From NCBI RefSeq assembly GCF_003816055.1, contig NZ_CP033906.1, positions 1,364,001 to 1,428,000 of the forward strand: a stretch of 64,000 nucleotides of DNA, given 5' to 3'. Below the pieces are notes generated by a model. That model was given only the letters and a program-made list of their open reading frames with translations, was not told the DNA's origin and ran no database searches. The stretch is from Bacillus sp. FJAT-42376. GTDB lineage: Bacteria > Bacillota > Bacilli > Bacillales > Bacillaceae. Each line of letters begins with the position of its first letter. Position 1 is the stretch's first letter. Of this stretch, positions 26,648 through 34,946 are shown in pieces. Both the position numbers and the translations under genes were made by a program.

Positions 26648-26884
26648 ATGGAGAAGAGATGGAAGCATGAGGACCGTTTGTTTGAAACACTGTGGGAAGC
26701 TGAATTGTGGGCAGATTCCATTGCCAATGAGATGTCTGCGAAGCTGTACGATGGATACTCGACACCTGATCACAAAGTAGCGTATGTCCTTTCTTTTCTT
26801 CTGGCTTCTGATTCAGGAGCTAAAATCGGGACCGAGAAACGCTCTGAGAACGGCTCTTTTCTATATAAAGTCTGGATAGAATAA
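26648..26884 (+). CDS. Hypothetical protein, 78 aa
   Basis: A small soluble acidic protein (RLFETLWEAELWADSIANEM, ending YKVWIE) 20 bp after the mgtC-like gene, hence the likely third member of the riboswitch-controlled operon. CAGGGGGAC precedes the ATG. No family recognised. Confidence 0.6.
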   Translation: MEKRWKHEDRLFETLWEAELWADSIANEMSAKLYDGYSTPDHKVAYVLSFLLASDSGAKIGTEKRSENGSFLYKVWIE

Positions 26885-26912
26885 GAAGGGGGGCATTCAC
26901 CCCTTCGTTATT
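26885..26912. terminator. Bidirectional terminator
   Basis: GAAGGGG (26885-26891) pairs with CCCCTTC (26900-26906) between convergent genes. Confidence 0.7.
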
Positions 26913-27204
26913 CAACCCCGTCCGGATAGTTTTTCACCCAGTTTTTATCCCCTTTATGGCCGATATCCTCTGCTGTTTTTTCAAGCTCCGTTAAAATGAT
27001 TTGTTTCACTTGATTAATCGTTTCGAAAAATGTCCGTTCCTCATCCGGATTCGGCTGAATTTTCGCTGTGGCATTTACCCCCACATAATGGCGGTGCTCC
27101 TCAATGAGATGATCAAAAGCCTCAAAGATGTGTCCTGTTAATACAGCGATATTCTGATGTTTTTCCGGAAGGTTCTTCTTTAAATTTTCAATTCGGTTAT
27201 ACAT
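26908..27204 (-). CDS. Hypothetical protein, 98 aa
   Basis: A soluble, mostly helical protein with histidine-rich stretches (HIFEAFDHLIEEHRHYVGVN). It is convergent with the riboswitch operon and divergent from the DDAH-family gene. The ribosome site is weak. Family not recognised. Confidence 0.55.
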   Translation of the reverse strand: MYNRIENLKKNLPEKHQNIAVLTGHIFEAFDHLIEEHRHYVGVNATAKIQPNPDEERTFFETINQVKQIILTELEKTAEDIGHKGDKNWVKNYPDGVE

Positions 27205-27367
27205 ATTTAATCCCCGTTCCTATTATGGATTTACCCATTATTATGCGCTTGATACAATCATTCATATACCCGAATATTCAGGCGCAAAATCCCGTCAGAG
27301 TCATGAAACCCCATAAAGAGGGAAACACTACTTTTCATACATTCCCGTATGAGGAGGACCTGAAAAA

Positions 27368-28210
27368 GTGAAGACCATACAACCGAGCTGTTCCAATGAA
27401 TTTGCCGCTCTAAGAAGCGTTCTGTTATGCCCGCCGGTATATATGAAAATTGAAGACATTATCAATGAAACCCAGAAGGAATATCAGGATGAGGAGCTCG
27501 ATGCCGGAAAAGCAGTCAGGCAGCATAAGGAATTCGTCCGCATTTTGGAGGAGCATGGAATCGAAACCCATCTTCTGGAACCGGACGAACGGTTTCCTGA
27601 GCAGGTATTCACAAGAGATATCGGCTTTACGATCGGCCGCACATTGTTTATTGCGAATATGGAAATGGATATCCGCCAGGGGGAAGAGGGCGTATTGAAG
27701 GCCTGGCTCGACCGGGCAGAAGTAGATTATGTGGATTTAAAAGGTTCCGGAATTGAAGGCGGAGATGTTCTGATTAACGGAAAAACGGTCTATGTAGGCA
27801 TCAGTGAGAGGACCTCGGCCGACAGTGTAAAGATGCTCGAGAGCCATCTTCCCGGCTATGAAATACAGCCGATTCCGATTAAAAAGGAATACTTGCACTT
27901 AGATTGTGTCTTTAACATGATTTCAGAAAAGGAGGCGCTTCTTTTTCCGGAAGCGCTGGAGCAAAAAGACATTGATTGGATTAAGTCCCGTTTCGAAGTG
28001 ATTGAAGTGAAGGAAGAAGATCAGTTCAGGCTGGGTGTGAACGTTTTTTCTATTGGAAATAAAAAAATTATTGCCCTTCCGCTCAATACGCACACAAATG
28101 ATCGGTTGAGAGAGTGGGGATACGAAGTAGTCGAAACGGATTTATCGGAAATTATTAAGTCCGGAGGAGCATTCCGGTGCTGCACGCTGCCGCTAAGGCG
28201 GGATGGGTAA
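27368..28210 (+). CDS. Dimethylarginine dimethylaminohydrolase/amidinotransferase-family hydrolase (YkgA-like)
   Basis: A 280-residue pentein-fold enzyme. The guanidine-binding and catalytic elements are in place: PEQVFTRDIGF, GIEGGDVLI, LHLDCVFNMI (His) and GGAFRCCTLPLRRDG with the nucleophilic cysteine near the C-terminus. Family members hydrolyse arginine-like guanidines (DDAH, arginine deiminase) or act as amidinotransferases. It is close in length to B. subtilis YkgA. It stands alone, with AGGAGG upstream and a strong terminator behind it. Substrate not determined. Confidence 0.85.
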   Translation: MKTIQPSCSNEFAALRSVLLCPPVYMKIEDIINETQKEYQDEELDAGKAVRQHKEFVRILEEHGIETHLLEPDERFPEQVFTRDIGFTIGRTLFIANMEMDIRQGEEGVLKAWLDRAEVDYVDLKGSGIEGGDVLINGKTVYVGISERTSADSVKMLESHLPGYEIQPIPIKKEYLHLDCVFNMISEKEALLFPEALEQKDIDWIKSRFEVIEVKEEDQFRLGVNVFSIGNKKIIALPLNTHTNDRLREWGYEVVETDLSEIIKSGGAFRCCTLPLRRDG

Positions 28211-28236
28211 TGTCCTTAAAATCATTCTAAGGCCGC

Positions 28237-28290
28237 AAAAAAAGGCTGGTCCGGAAGCCATTTGACTTCCGGGTCAGCCTTTTTATAGCG
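28237..28290. terminator. Bidirectional terminator
   Basis: AAAGGCTG and CCGGAAG (28240-28257) pair with CTTCCGG and CAGCCTTT (28266-28284); T-runs lie on both sides. It overlaps the stop codon of the minus-strand transporter. Confidence 0.85.
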
Positions 28291-29731
28291 TTTCCTGCAC
28301 GGCATTGTCTTTTACCTTCACAAGCAGCCATGACATTCCAAAGCTGAGAAGGGCGAGAATCAGCGTTCCTCCGTAGATAAAGTGAACACCTGATGCAAGG
28401 ATTCCCTGCAAGCCTTCCAGTTGTTCCGCCGGCACATTCCCGTGGTCGAAGGACGCGTTCAGGTTAAGATTGCCTTTCCCTGCCTGGGAGAGTGTGACCA
28501 GATTAAAAATGGTTCCAAAAACGGCTGAACCGAGTGTCTGGCTGAAGGTGCTGATGAATGTGTTGAGTGCAACGGCAGATCCTCTTTTATTTGAAGGCAC
28601 GGACCCTTGGATGATCAGCATAAAAATGGGGGTGATCAAACCCATACCGAGACCCATCATTCCAATCGATGCATAAATGAAAAACTCGGGTGACTGGGCG
28701 GACAGTGAAAATAGAAGAAAAGCGCCGGCGCTTAAAATGGCCGTTCCCATCGTAATAATGGCCTGGGCTTTCAGGCGGCCGACAAGGTTTCCTGCAATAA
28801 TTGATCCAAACGTCCAGCAAACCGGCATCGGCATGAGAATGAATCCTGCGGCTGTGGCGCTTTTCCCCAATACCCCCTGGCTCCAAATCGGAAGGTAGAT
28901 GGTAATGCTGATAATGACGGCTCCGGTGAGAAGCGTCAGCATGTTCACAATGAGCACCCGCTTGTTGGAAAACAAATTGAGCGGGATAATCGGTTCTGCG
29001 GCTCGTTTTTCGATCCAGACAAATGCCCCGTATACCGCCAAAGCCGCTGCAAAAAGGCTGATTATGACCGGGTTGCTCCAATCCTGAGACTGGCTGCCGG
29101 ACAGGAGGGCATAAAGAAGAGAGATCGTTCCGATGGAAAACGCCGCTGCGCCCAAATAGTCGATGCTCTGCTTTTCCTTTGAGGCGTCTTCCCTGTAAAA
29201 CTTCAGGAGCATGACTAAGGCAACCAAACCAAACGGAAGATTCAAAAAGAAAATATAGCGCCAGGACATCGTATCGACGATAAAGCCTCCGAGAAGGGGA
29301 CCAAGCACGCCCGCCACTCCCCAGACGGCGCTGATCCAGCCCTGTGCTTTGGCGCGGTCTTTCGTTTCGGTATACAAATCCCCGATAATGGTCATCGTTA
29401 CCGGCATGACAACACCGGCACCAAGACCCTGGATGGCGCGGAAGATAATCAATTGCTCCATCGTGAATGCAATACCGCACAGAGCGGCCCCAATTAAAAA
29501 CAGGATAATGCCAAACACCATAATTTTTTTCCGACCGAATAAATCGGCAAGCTTTCCGTAAATCGGAGCGGAAACCGCTGTAGCCAGCATATAGACTGCA
29601 TACACCCAGCTCACCAGTTCAATTCCGGATAAATCACTTGTGATACGCGGAATCGCCGTGCTGACAATCGTTCCTTCCATTGCGGCAAGAACGGTTACGA
29701 GCAGCAGGGCGCCCATAATTTTTTTCCTCAT
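28283..29731 (-). CDS. MFS drug exporter, DHA2 (14-TM) family
   Basis: A 482-residue transporter with about fourteen helices. The DHA2 signatures are visible: AMEGTIVSTAIPRI in helix 1, GKLADLFGRKKIMV after helix 2, and RAIQGLGAGVVMPVTMTIIG, with GWISAVWGVAGVLGPLLGG as motif C of antiporters. Such proteins extrude drugs with protons. ATG 29731 follows GGGAG at eight bases; the longer frame lacks a ribosome site. No regulator is adjacent. Confidence 0.9.
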   Translation of the reverse strand: MRKKIMGALLLVTVLAAMEGTIVSTAIPRITSDLSGIELVSWVYAVYMLATAVSAPIYGKLADLFGRKKIMVFGIILFLIGAALCGIAFTMEQLIIFRAIQGLGAGVVMPVTMTIIGDLYTETKDRAKAQGWISAVWGVAGVLGPLLGGFIVDTMSWRYIFFLNLPFGLVALVMLLKFYREDASKEKQSIDYLGAAAFSIGTISLLYALLSGSQSQDWSNPVIISLFAAALAVYGAFVWIEKRAAEPIIPLNLFSNKRVLIVNMLTLLTGAVIISITIYLPIWSQGVLGKSATAAGFILMPMPVCWTFGSIIAGNLVGRLKAQAIITMGTAILSAGAFLLFSLSAQSPEFFIYASIGMMGLGMGLITPIFMLIIQGSVPSNKRGSAVALNTFISTFSQTLGSAVFGTIFNLVTLSQAGKGNLNLNASFDHGNVPAEQLEGLQGILASGVHFIYGGTLILALLSFGMSWLLVKVKDNAVQETL

Positions 29732-29819
29732 GTTAAAATCTCCCTTACACCATGACAATAAAGAAAAGTTTACCATTAAATTTAAGATGATTGGAAGAAA
29801 ATCAGCTTATTTACTATAA

Positions 29820-29901
29820 GGCTCTGTTCAAGACAGAAGTTGATTTTTAACTAGAACGGAAGGCGAGCGCCCTCAACGGAAATCAACAGCCAAGTTTAAC
29901 A
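29820..29901. repeat. MITE-like repeat, internally deleted copy
   Basis: GGCTCTGTTC...GTTGATT at the left (29820-29845) and AATCAACAGCC..GTTTAACA at the right (29881-29901) are the family's inverted ends; only about 35 bp lie between. On the minus strand it begins directly after the T-run of the deaminase terminator. Confidence 0.65.
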
Positions 29902-29931
29902 AAAAAAAGAGAGGGAAGATGCATTCCCTCC
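29899..29931 (-). terminator. Terminator of the deaminase gene
   Basis: GAGGGAA (29911-29917) pairs with TTCCCTC (29924-29930); on the minus strand TCTTTTTTTTG follows and runs into the MITE-like repeat. Confidence 0.8.
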
Positions 29932-29938
29932 TTCGTTA

Positions 29939-30397
29939 TCATTCTTTCAGCTTATGGAACAGCTCGTAAGGGTTTTCCGCATCCTCTGCTTCAGCCTGCC
30001 AGATTGGAAGGGACTGCTGTCCGATCGGAAGGGCAAGCTGTTTGTAAATCGGAGCGGTTGAAAAGCCAAATGGCTCCGCATCCTCGTTTGAGTAGGCGAA
30101 ATACACTTCTTTGATTTTACTGAAATACATAGCGCTTAAACACATCGGGCAAGGCTGTCCGCTTGCGTAAACGGTACAGCCGGATAAATCAGATGTTTCA
30201 AGTGTTTTTGATGCGCTGCGGATGGCCTGGATTTCGGCGTGGGCGGTTGGATCGGACGTTGCGGCCACATCATTTACCCCTTCTGCAATCACTTTTCCTT
30301 CTTTCACAATAACAGCGCCAAATGGATTTCCGCCATGCCCGGATACATTTTTGCAGGCGAGTTCGACGGCCCTTGTTAGATAACGAGTCGTTTCCAA
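29939..30397 (-). CDS. guaD: Nucleobase/nucleoside deaminase (guanine deaminase-like)
   Basis: A 152-residue zinc enzyme of the cytidine deaminase fold. The zinc and proton-shuttle motifs are TAHAEIQAI (HAE) and GQPCPMCLSAMYFS (PCxxC). Length and pattern are closest to GuaD-type guanine deaminases, which make xanthine and ammonia; a different base specificity is possible because the C-terminal part differs from B. subtilis GuaD. It is monocistronic with a terminator directly behind. Confidence 0.8.
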   Translation of the reverse strand: METTRYLTRAVELACKNVSGHGGNPFGAVIVKEGKVIAEGVNDVAATSDPTAHAEIQAIRSASKTLETSDLSGCTVYASGQPCPMCLSAMYFSKIKEVYFAYSNEDAEPFGFSTAPIYKQLALPIGQQSLPIWQAEAEDAENPYELFHKLKE

Positions 30398-30485
30398 AAC
30401 GTTCCCTCCTGAATTTTTGATTTACTCCAGTCATTCCCTTTGAGAAGAAAAGTTATGTCTTTCAGCTGGTTAAAGCAGAGCATTG

Positions 30486-30519
30486 GAAAAAACCTCAACG
30501 TTATTCATGAGGTTTTTTC
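30486..30519 (-). terminator. Terminator of the glycolate oxidase operon
   Basis: AAAAAACCTCA (30487-30497) pairs with TGAGGTTTTTT (30508-30518); the stem overlaps the glcF stop codon region. Confidence 0.85.
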
Positions 30520-31835
30520 ATGGCTTCTGCCAGCAAATCGGCCAAATGCACGGCTTTTACTTTGCCGGAAAGGCCTTCCCGTTCAATTCCAAGCTGCATT
30601 TGGAGAAGACAGCCGGGGTTGGCGGTGACAATAATGGCTGCCTGGGAGGCTTTTGCCTGCTCCATTTTATGGTCTAAAATCTGCATGCTCATTTCGGATT
30701 CAACAATGTTATAGATTCCCGCCGATCCGCAGCATCGGTCTGCATCCTTCATCTCCCGGAATTCAGCGCCTTTAATCGCATGGAGGAGGCGGCGCGGAGC
30801 AGAAGAGGTGTGCATGACATTCCTCAAATGGCATGAGTCCTGGTACGTCATGATGGCCGGCGGAAGGGCTAGCGGAATAAGCTTGTGAAAATCGCATTCA
30901 ATCAGTACCTCAGTAAAGTCCTTTAGCTTCGATGAAAAGGCTTTTGCCCGATCGTGCCAGTCCGGTTCATCGTGGAGAAGATGATCATATTCAATGAGGA
31001 AGGCTCCGCAGCCGCCGGCATTTGTGATGATGTAGTCCACGTCCAGCTCCTCAAAGGTTTGAATATTCCGTTTCGCGAGCTCTTTGCCTTCCGCTTTTTC
31101 GCCGCTGTGCCCGTGAAGCGCGCCGCAGCATGCCTGGTTTTTCGGGATGACAATTTCGCATCCGGCCGCCTGAAGGAGTTTAGCGGTCGCATTATTTGTT
31201 TCCATAAACATGGTGTCCATCAAACAGCCGCTGAAAAAAGCGACACGTTTAGCGGTCTTTCCGCTGGATGGCAAAAATTCCGGACGGTTTTTCATTTCTT
31301 TCATCGTCGGAACGGAAGGGAGCACTTTTTCCATCGTCGCAAGCGTTTCAGGAAACAGCTTCATCACGCCTGTGTTCCGAGCGAGCTTCTGCAATCCTGA
31401 ACGCTGGTAAAAGCCAAGCAGACCGGTTACATGTCTCATCCGGTTCTGGTGAGGGAATAAATGATGAAAGGCAGCCTTCCGCATGACCCGGACAGGCAAT
31501 GAGTGCTTTTTATTTTGATTGATAATATCCCGGGCTTCCTCAAGCAAATGCCCATAGTTCACACCAGAAGGACAAACCGGCTCGCATGCACGGCAGCCGA
31601 GGCAAAGATTCAGGGACCGCTCCACGTCTTCATCCGGTTCAATCAAACCGTCGACCACGCCTTTCATCAAGGCAATCCGTCCTCTTGGTGAGTGCGCTTC
31701 GTCAAAGCCTGATTCAATATAAGTCGGGCAGGAGGGAAGGCAAAAGCCGCACCTCATACAGTTCAGCAATTCATCTTCATTCATGCGCTCTTTGAACTGT
31801 GTCTGGATTTTTTCGCGTTCCTGTACCGTTGTCAT
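30501..31835 (-). CDS. glcF: Glycolate oxidase iron-sulfur subunit GlcF (YsfD-like)
   Basis: A 444-residue protein, the same length as B. subtilis YsfD. Two 4Fe-4S motifs lie at about 22-33 (CMRCGFCLPSCPTY) and 73-84 (CLGCRACEPVCPSG). Two cysteine-rich CCG domains follow (GCLMDTMF, CCGALHGHSG, then CHLRN and CCGSAGIYN). It passes electrons from the flavin subunit towards the respiratory chain. The ATG overlaps the glcD stop (ATGA), so translation is coupled. Confidence 0.93.
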   Translation of the reverse strand: MTTVQEREKIQTQFKERMNEDELLNCMRCGFCLPSCPTYIESGFDEAHSPRGRIALMKGVVDGLIEPDEDVERSLNLCLGCRACEPVCPSGVNYGHLLEEARDIINQNKKHSLPVRVMRKAAFHHLFPHQNRMRHVTGLLGFYQRSGLQKLARNTGVMKLFPETLATMEKVLPSVPTMKEMKNRPEFLPSSGKTAKRVAFFSGCLMDTMFMETNNATAKLLQAAGCEIVIPKNQACCGALHGHSGEKAEGKELAKRNIQTFEELDVDYIITNAGGCGAFLIEYDHLLHDEPDWHDRAKAFSSKLKDFTEVLIECDFHKLIPLALPPAIMTYQDSCHLRNVMHTSSAPRRLLHAIKGAEFREMKDADRCCGSAGIYNIVESEMSMQILDHKMEQAKASQAAIIVTANPGCLLQMQLGIEREGLSGKVKAVHLADLLAEAMKKPHE

Positions 31836-33244
31836 GATGACACAACCACCCTTTTTCTTGTGTCCTTCGCAAATACTTTCCCTGGATTCATGATTCCGTT
31901 TGGATCAAGGGCCTGTTTGACAGCCTTCATAGCATGAATGCCTGCCGCTCCGAGTTTTAATTCAAGATACGGCGCCTTCATTTCCCCGACGCCATGTTCA
32001 CCGGTAATCGTTCCGCCAAGTTCAATGGCCTTTTCGAAAATAGCGGCAAACGCTTGTTCCACCCGTTCCATTTCATCGTGGTCCCGTGCATCGGTTGCAA
32101 CCGTAGGATGAAGGTTCCCGTCGCCGGCATGGCCGAACGTGCAGATTTGTACATTGAATCGTTCGCCTATTTCATTAATCGCGGCCACCATCTTCGCAAT
32201 TTCTGATCTTGGAACGGTCGCGTCTTCCAGAATGGTTGTCGGCTTCAGACGGGCAAGCGCGGACAATGCGGAGCGCCTTGCCGTTCGCAGAGCCTCGGCT
32301 TCTTCAGCTGTTTTGGCCAGCTGAACGGAAACAGCCTGCTCCTGCTTGCAGATGTCCGCCATTTTCAGCATATCTCCTGAAACGAGATCAGCCGGGCCGT
32401 CCTGTTCGATGAGAAGGACCGCTTTTACATCCGTCGGCAGTCCGATTTTGGCAAAGTCTTCAACCACCTGCAGTGTAGGCTGATCCAAAAACTCCAGTGT
32501 AGCCGGAATGATTTTATTGGAGATAATTTTAGAAACCGATCTTGCTGCGGCCTCCAGATCCTGATAAAGAGCAAGCATCGTGCTCTTTGTCTCCGGCATT
32601 GGAATCAGCTTTAATGTTGCTTCCGTCATGATTCCAAGCGTCCCTTCAGAGCCTACAAACAACCGGGTGAAATCATACCCGGCCACATCCTTCGCAAGCT
32701 TTCCGCCTGTCCGGATGATGTCTCCATTGGCAAGTACAATCTCAAGTGCCATGACGTAATCACGGGTAACACCGTACTTTAATCCGCGCAGCCCTCCGGA
32801 ATTTTCGTTGATATTCCCTCCGATCGTGGAGATTTTCATAGAGCTTGGATCGGGAGGATAAAACAGTCCGCGCGCCTCGACTTCATGGATGATATCCAAT
32901 GTAACGGCTCCAGGCTGGACCGTCACAGTCAGGTTTTCCTCATCGACTTCAAGGATTTTGTTCATATGCTTAAATAAAAGCACAATCCCCCCTTCCGTCG
33001 GACAGGTGCCTGCGCATAGGTTTGTACCCGAACCTCTTGGTACAATCGGGACGTTGTATTGTCCGCAAAGCTTTACCACCAGTGACACTTCCTCAGCAGA
33101 CCTTGGTGATACGACCGCATCGGGCAGCGCCTGAAAATTCGGTGTTGCGTCATACGAATACACAAGCCTGCTTGCCTTCGAGTCCTCCACGTTGCTTTTG
33201 CCGACAGCATTTATCAGTTTTTCTTTGAATTCTAAGTTCAGCAT
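31832..33244 (-). CDS. glcD: Glycolate oxidase FAD subunit GlcD (YsfC-like)
   Basis: A 470-residue FAD-linked oxidase of the VAO type. The FAD-binding loop reads PRGSGTNLCAGTCPTEGGIV, followed by IGGNINENSGGLRGLKYGVT. The C-terminal cap contains FGHAGDGNLHP and GTITGEHGVGEMK. It oxidises glycolate (or a related 2-hydroxy acid such as lactate) to the 2-oxo acid. It forms an operon with glcF. The CdaR-type gene directly upstream on the same strand probably controls it. Confidence 0.93.
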   Translation of the reverse strand: MLNLEFKEKLINAVGKSNVEDSKASRLVYSYDATPNFQALPDAVVSPRSAEEVSLVVKLCGQYNVPIVPRGSGTNLCAGTCPTEGGIVLLFKHMNKILEVDEENLTVTVQPGAVTLDIIHEVEARGLFYPPDPSSMKISTIGGNINENSGGLRGLKYGVTRDYVMALEIVLANGDIIRTGGKLAKDVAGYDFTRLFVGSEGTLGIMTEATLKLIPMPETKSTMLALYQDLEAAARSVSKIISNKIIPATLEFLDQPTLQVVEDFAKIGLPTDVKAVLLIEQDGPADLVSGDMLKMADICKQEQAVSVQLAKTAEEAEALRTARRSALSALARLKPTTILEDATVPRSEIAKMVAAINEIGERFNVQICTFGHAGDGNLHPTVATDARDHDEMERVEQAFAAIFEKAIELGGTITGEHGVGEMKAPYLELKLGAAGIHAMKAVKQALDPNGIMNPGKVFAKDTRKRVVVSS

Positions 33245-33345
33245 AGCGATCCCCCTGTAAAGGTAAGCGTTTTCTCTAAGTATAAAAGAAAGCGGGTCCC
33301 GCCATCTATGTAGATTCCTCTAAAAATAGTGGTGGAAACCCGCGT

Positions 33346-34446
33346 TTATTTTGGATGTTTATCCATAAAGATGACAGCCAGATAGAGAATGAGAGCGTCA
33401 TTAAGCCTGGAAGGGTTCAGTCCTGTCAGATCTTCGATTTTTTTCAGCCGGTAATGAAGCGTATTAATATGGATATGAAGAGCTTCGGCTGTTTTCTTTA
33501 AAGAATGATCCATTTCAAACAGCACAATCAATGTACGCAGCAGGTCCTCCTCTGGCAGCATGGGGGCGAGGGTGCGTTCTATATACTCTTTTTTCGTTTC
33601 AGAAGAGATGTCACCGAGCAGCATTTCAATCGTCAAGTCTTCATCGAAAATAATCCGCTGCTTCCCCCGAGGTGAGTTCAATGCGCGCTCTGCCTGTGCA
33701 TAGGAAGCAGACAAATCAGCGGAGGGGACAGCCTTTCCGGCTCCCATCAAAACCCGGGTCTGAAGCTTTTCCTCCAGATACTCGTGAATGGCTGCAGCCC
33801 GGCTTCTCGCATATGCCTTGTCCCCAGCCTGAAAGACCATCACAATCCGGTTGTTGCCCCATTGGACAAAAAGATCGGCCGGGTAACTGTTCTGCCATGT
33901 TTGAATCACAGAAGCAATGTGTTTAAAGTGGAGATCTTCATCGGGCAAAACGGCGATCGCCGCCATTCGCGGAACGGTTAGATCTACATTCAGCATCTGG
34001 GCGCGGTCCATAAAAGACGGAGTCCATTTCTTCAGCTCAATCCAGTCAAAAACAAAGGCTTCCCGGGTCCGGGCTTCCCAATTTAATTGGTCTGTATAGT
34101 AATTTTCGTTCACAAGAAGCTCAGTCATTTTCCGGATGACTTCTCCGAAAGGGGATATGTTTTCAGGGATCCCGGTGATGCCGATCACGCCGGCCACTTC
34201 TCCCTGAAAAAATACGGGAAGGTTGATTCCCGCTTTGACACCCGCAAGTGTCTGTTCATCTTCTTTGGAAATGATGACCTTGCGCTTTTCGCGCGAAGCC
34301 ATTTTCGCCCCTTCATGGAAGTCGCCCATCCGGCTGTCATCCGTGCTTGCAATGATCGTTCCTTCAGGAGTTACAACGATTACATCCTCCTCAATCACCT
34401 TTTTGACTTCTTCCACAATTTTAGCGGCAAGGGCAGGCAGCAGCAT
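33346..34446 (-). CDS. CdaR-family transcriptional regulator (YsfB-like)
   Basis: A 366-residue protein. Residues 1-135 are a sugar-diacid recognition domain (VVTPEGTIIASTDDSRMGDF, GVIGITGIPENISPFGEVIR), the middle is a GGDEF-like linker, and residues about 305-360 are a PucR-type helix-turn-helix (HSLKKTAEALHIHINTLHYR). It lies 100 bp upstream of glcD on the same strand, the order ysfB-ysfC-ysfD of B. subtilis, so it is the probable activator of the glycolate operon. Start ATG 34446 follows AGGAGG. Confidence 0.9.
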   Translation of the reverse strand: MLLPALAAKIVEEVKKVIEEDVIVVTPEGTIIASTDDSRMGDFHEGAKMASREKRKVIISKEDEQTLAGVKAGINLPVFFQGEVAGVIGITGIPENISPFGEVIRKMTELLVNENYYTDQLNWEARTREAFVFDWIELKKWTPSFMDRAQMLNVDLTVPRMAAIAVLPDEDLHFKHIASVIQTWQNSYPADLFVQWGNNRIVMVFQAGDKAYARSRAAAIHEYLEEKLQTRVLMGAGKAVPSADLSASYAQAERALNSPRGKQRIIFDEDLTIEMLLGDISSETKKEYIERTLAPMLPEEDLLRTLIVLFEMDHSLKKTAEALHIHINTLHYRLKKIEDLTGLNPSRLNDALILYLAVIFMDKHPK

Positions 34447-34525
34447 CGTACATCCTCCTTTTCAATTTCTTCTGCGCCCATTATACCAAAGACGGCTCTT
34501 GCGGAATCATCCGCGGCAGGAAATT

Positions 34526-34636
34526 ATGCTGGAGGTGGTATTGGGTCCGGTAGCTGGAGGTGGTGGGTGGAAGTGGCGGGTGTTAGGGAGCGGTTGATGG
34601 TTGGAAGTGGCGGGTGTGATTGGGAGTGGTCAACAG
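34526..34636. repeat. G-rich low-complexity tract
   Basis: Repeats of GGTGGTGGGTGGAAGTGGCG give a G-rich strand bias beside the palindromic repeat; GGAAGTGGCGGGTGT occurs twice. It mirrors the C-rich tract at 5071-5175. Confidence 0.6.
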
Positions 34637-34641
34637 GGACA

Positions 34642-34898
34642 GGGTGCCAGTCCCGCTCTGCTTCACCGCAGCGGGGGAAGGAGACCAGGGTGTGCCTAAG
34701 CCTTGCAGCACAAGGACTTGCAGTGGAAGGTGCCAGAGCTTTCGTACGGTAAAATATCAGGGGACTGGCACGGTGCCAGTCCCGCTCCGCTTCACCGCAG
34801 CGGGGGAAGGAGACCGTGTGCGCTTGAAGCCTTGAAGGACAAAGACTTGCAGAGGAAGGTGCCAGAGCTTTCGTACGGTAAAATATCAGGGGACAGAC
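34642..34898. repeat. Two-unit palindromic intergenic repeat (GTGCCAGTCCC family), locus 2
   Basis: Two tandem units of about 128 bp, each from GGTGCCAGTCCCGCTC through CACCGCAGCGGGGGAAGGAG to AGCTTTCGTACGGTAAAAT and ATCAGGGGAC. The junction (34760-34783) is the same palindrome as in locus 1, and the whole is in reverse orientation relative to 4824-5070. No other content is seen in the 500-bp gap except the G-rich tract. Confidence 0.75.
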
Positions 34899-34946
34899 CC
34901 CGGCCGGGCCCGGCATTTTTATCTCTGCTTTAACAGGCCCCATCTA

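Noticed and set aside
34087..34752. Plus-strand 221-aa frame opposite the CdaR-type gene
   Set aside because: It is antisense to a well supported gene and continues into intergenic repeats.
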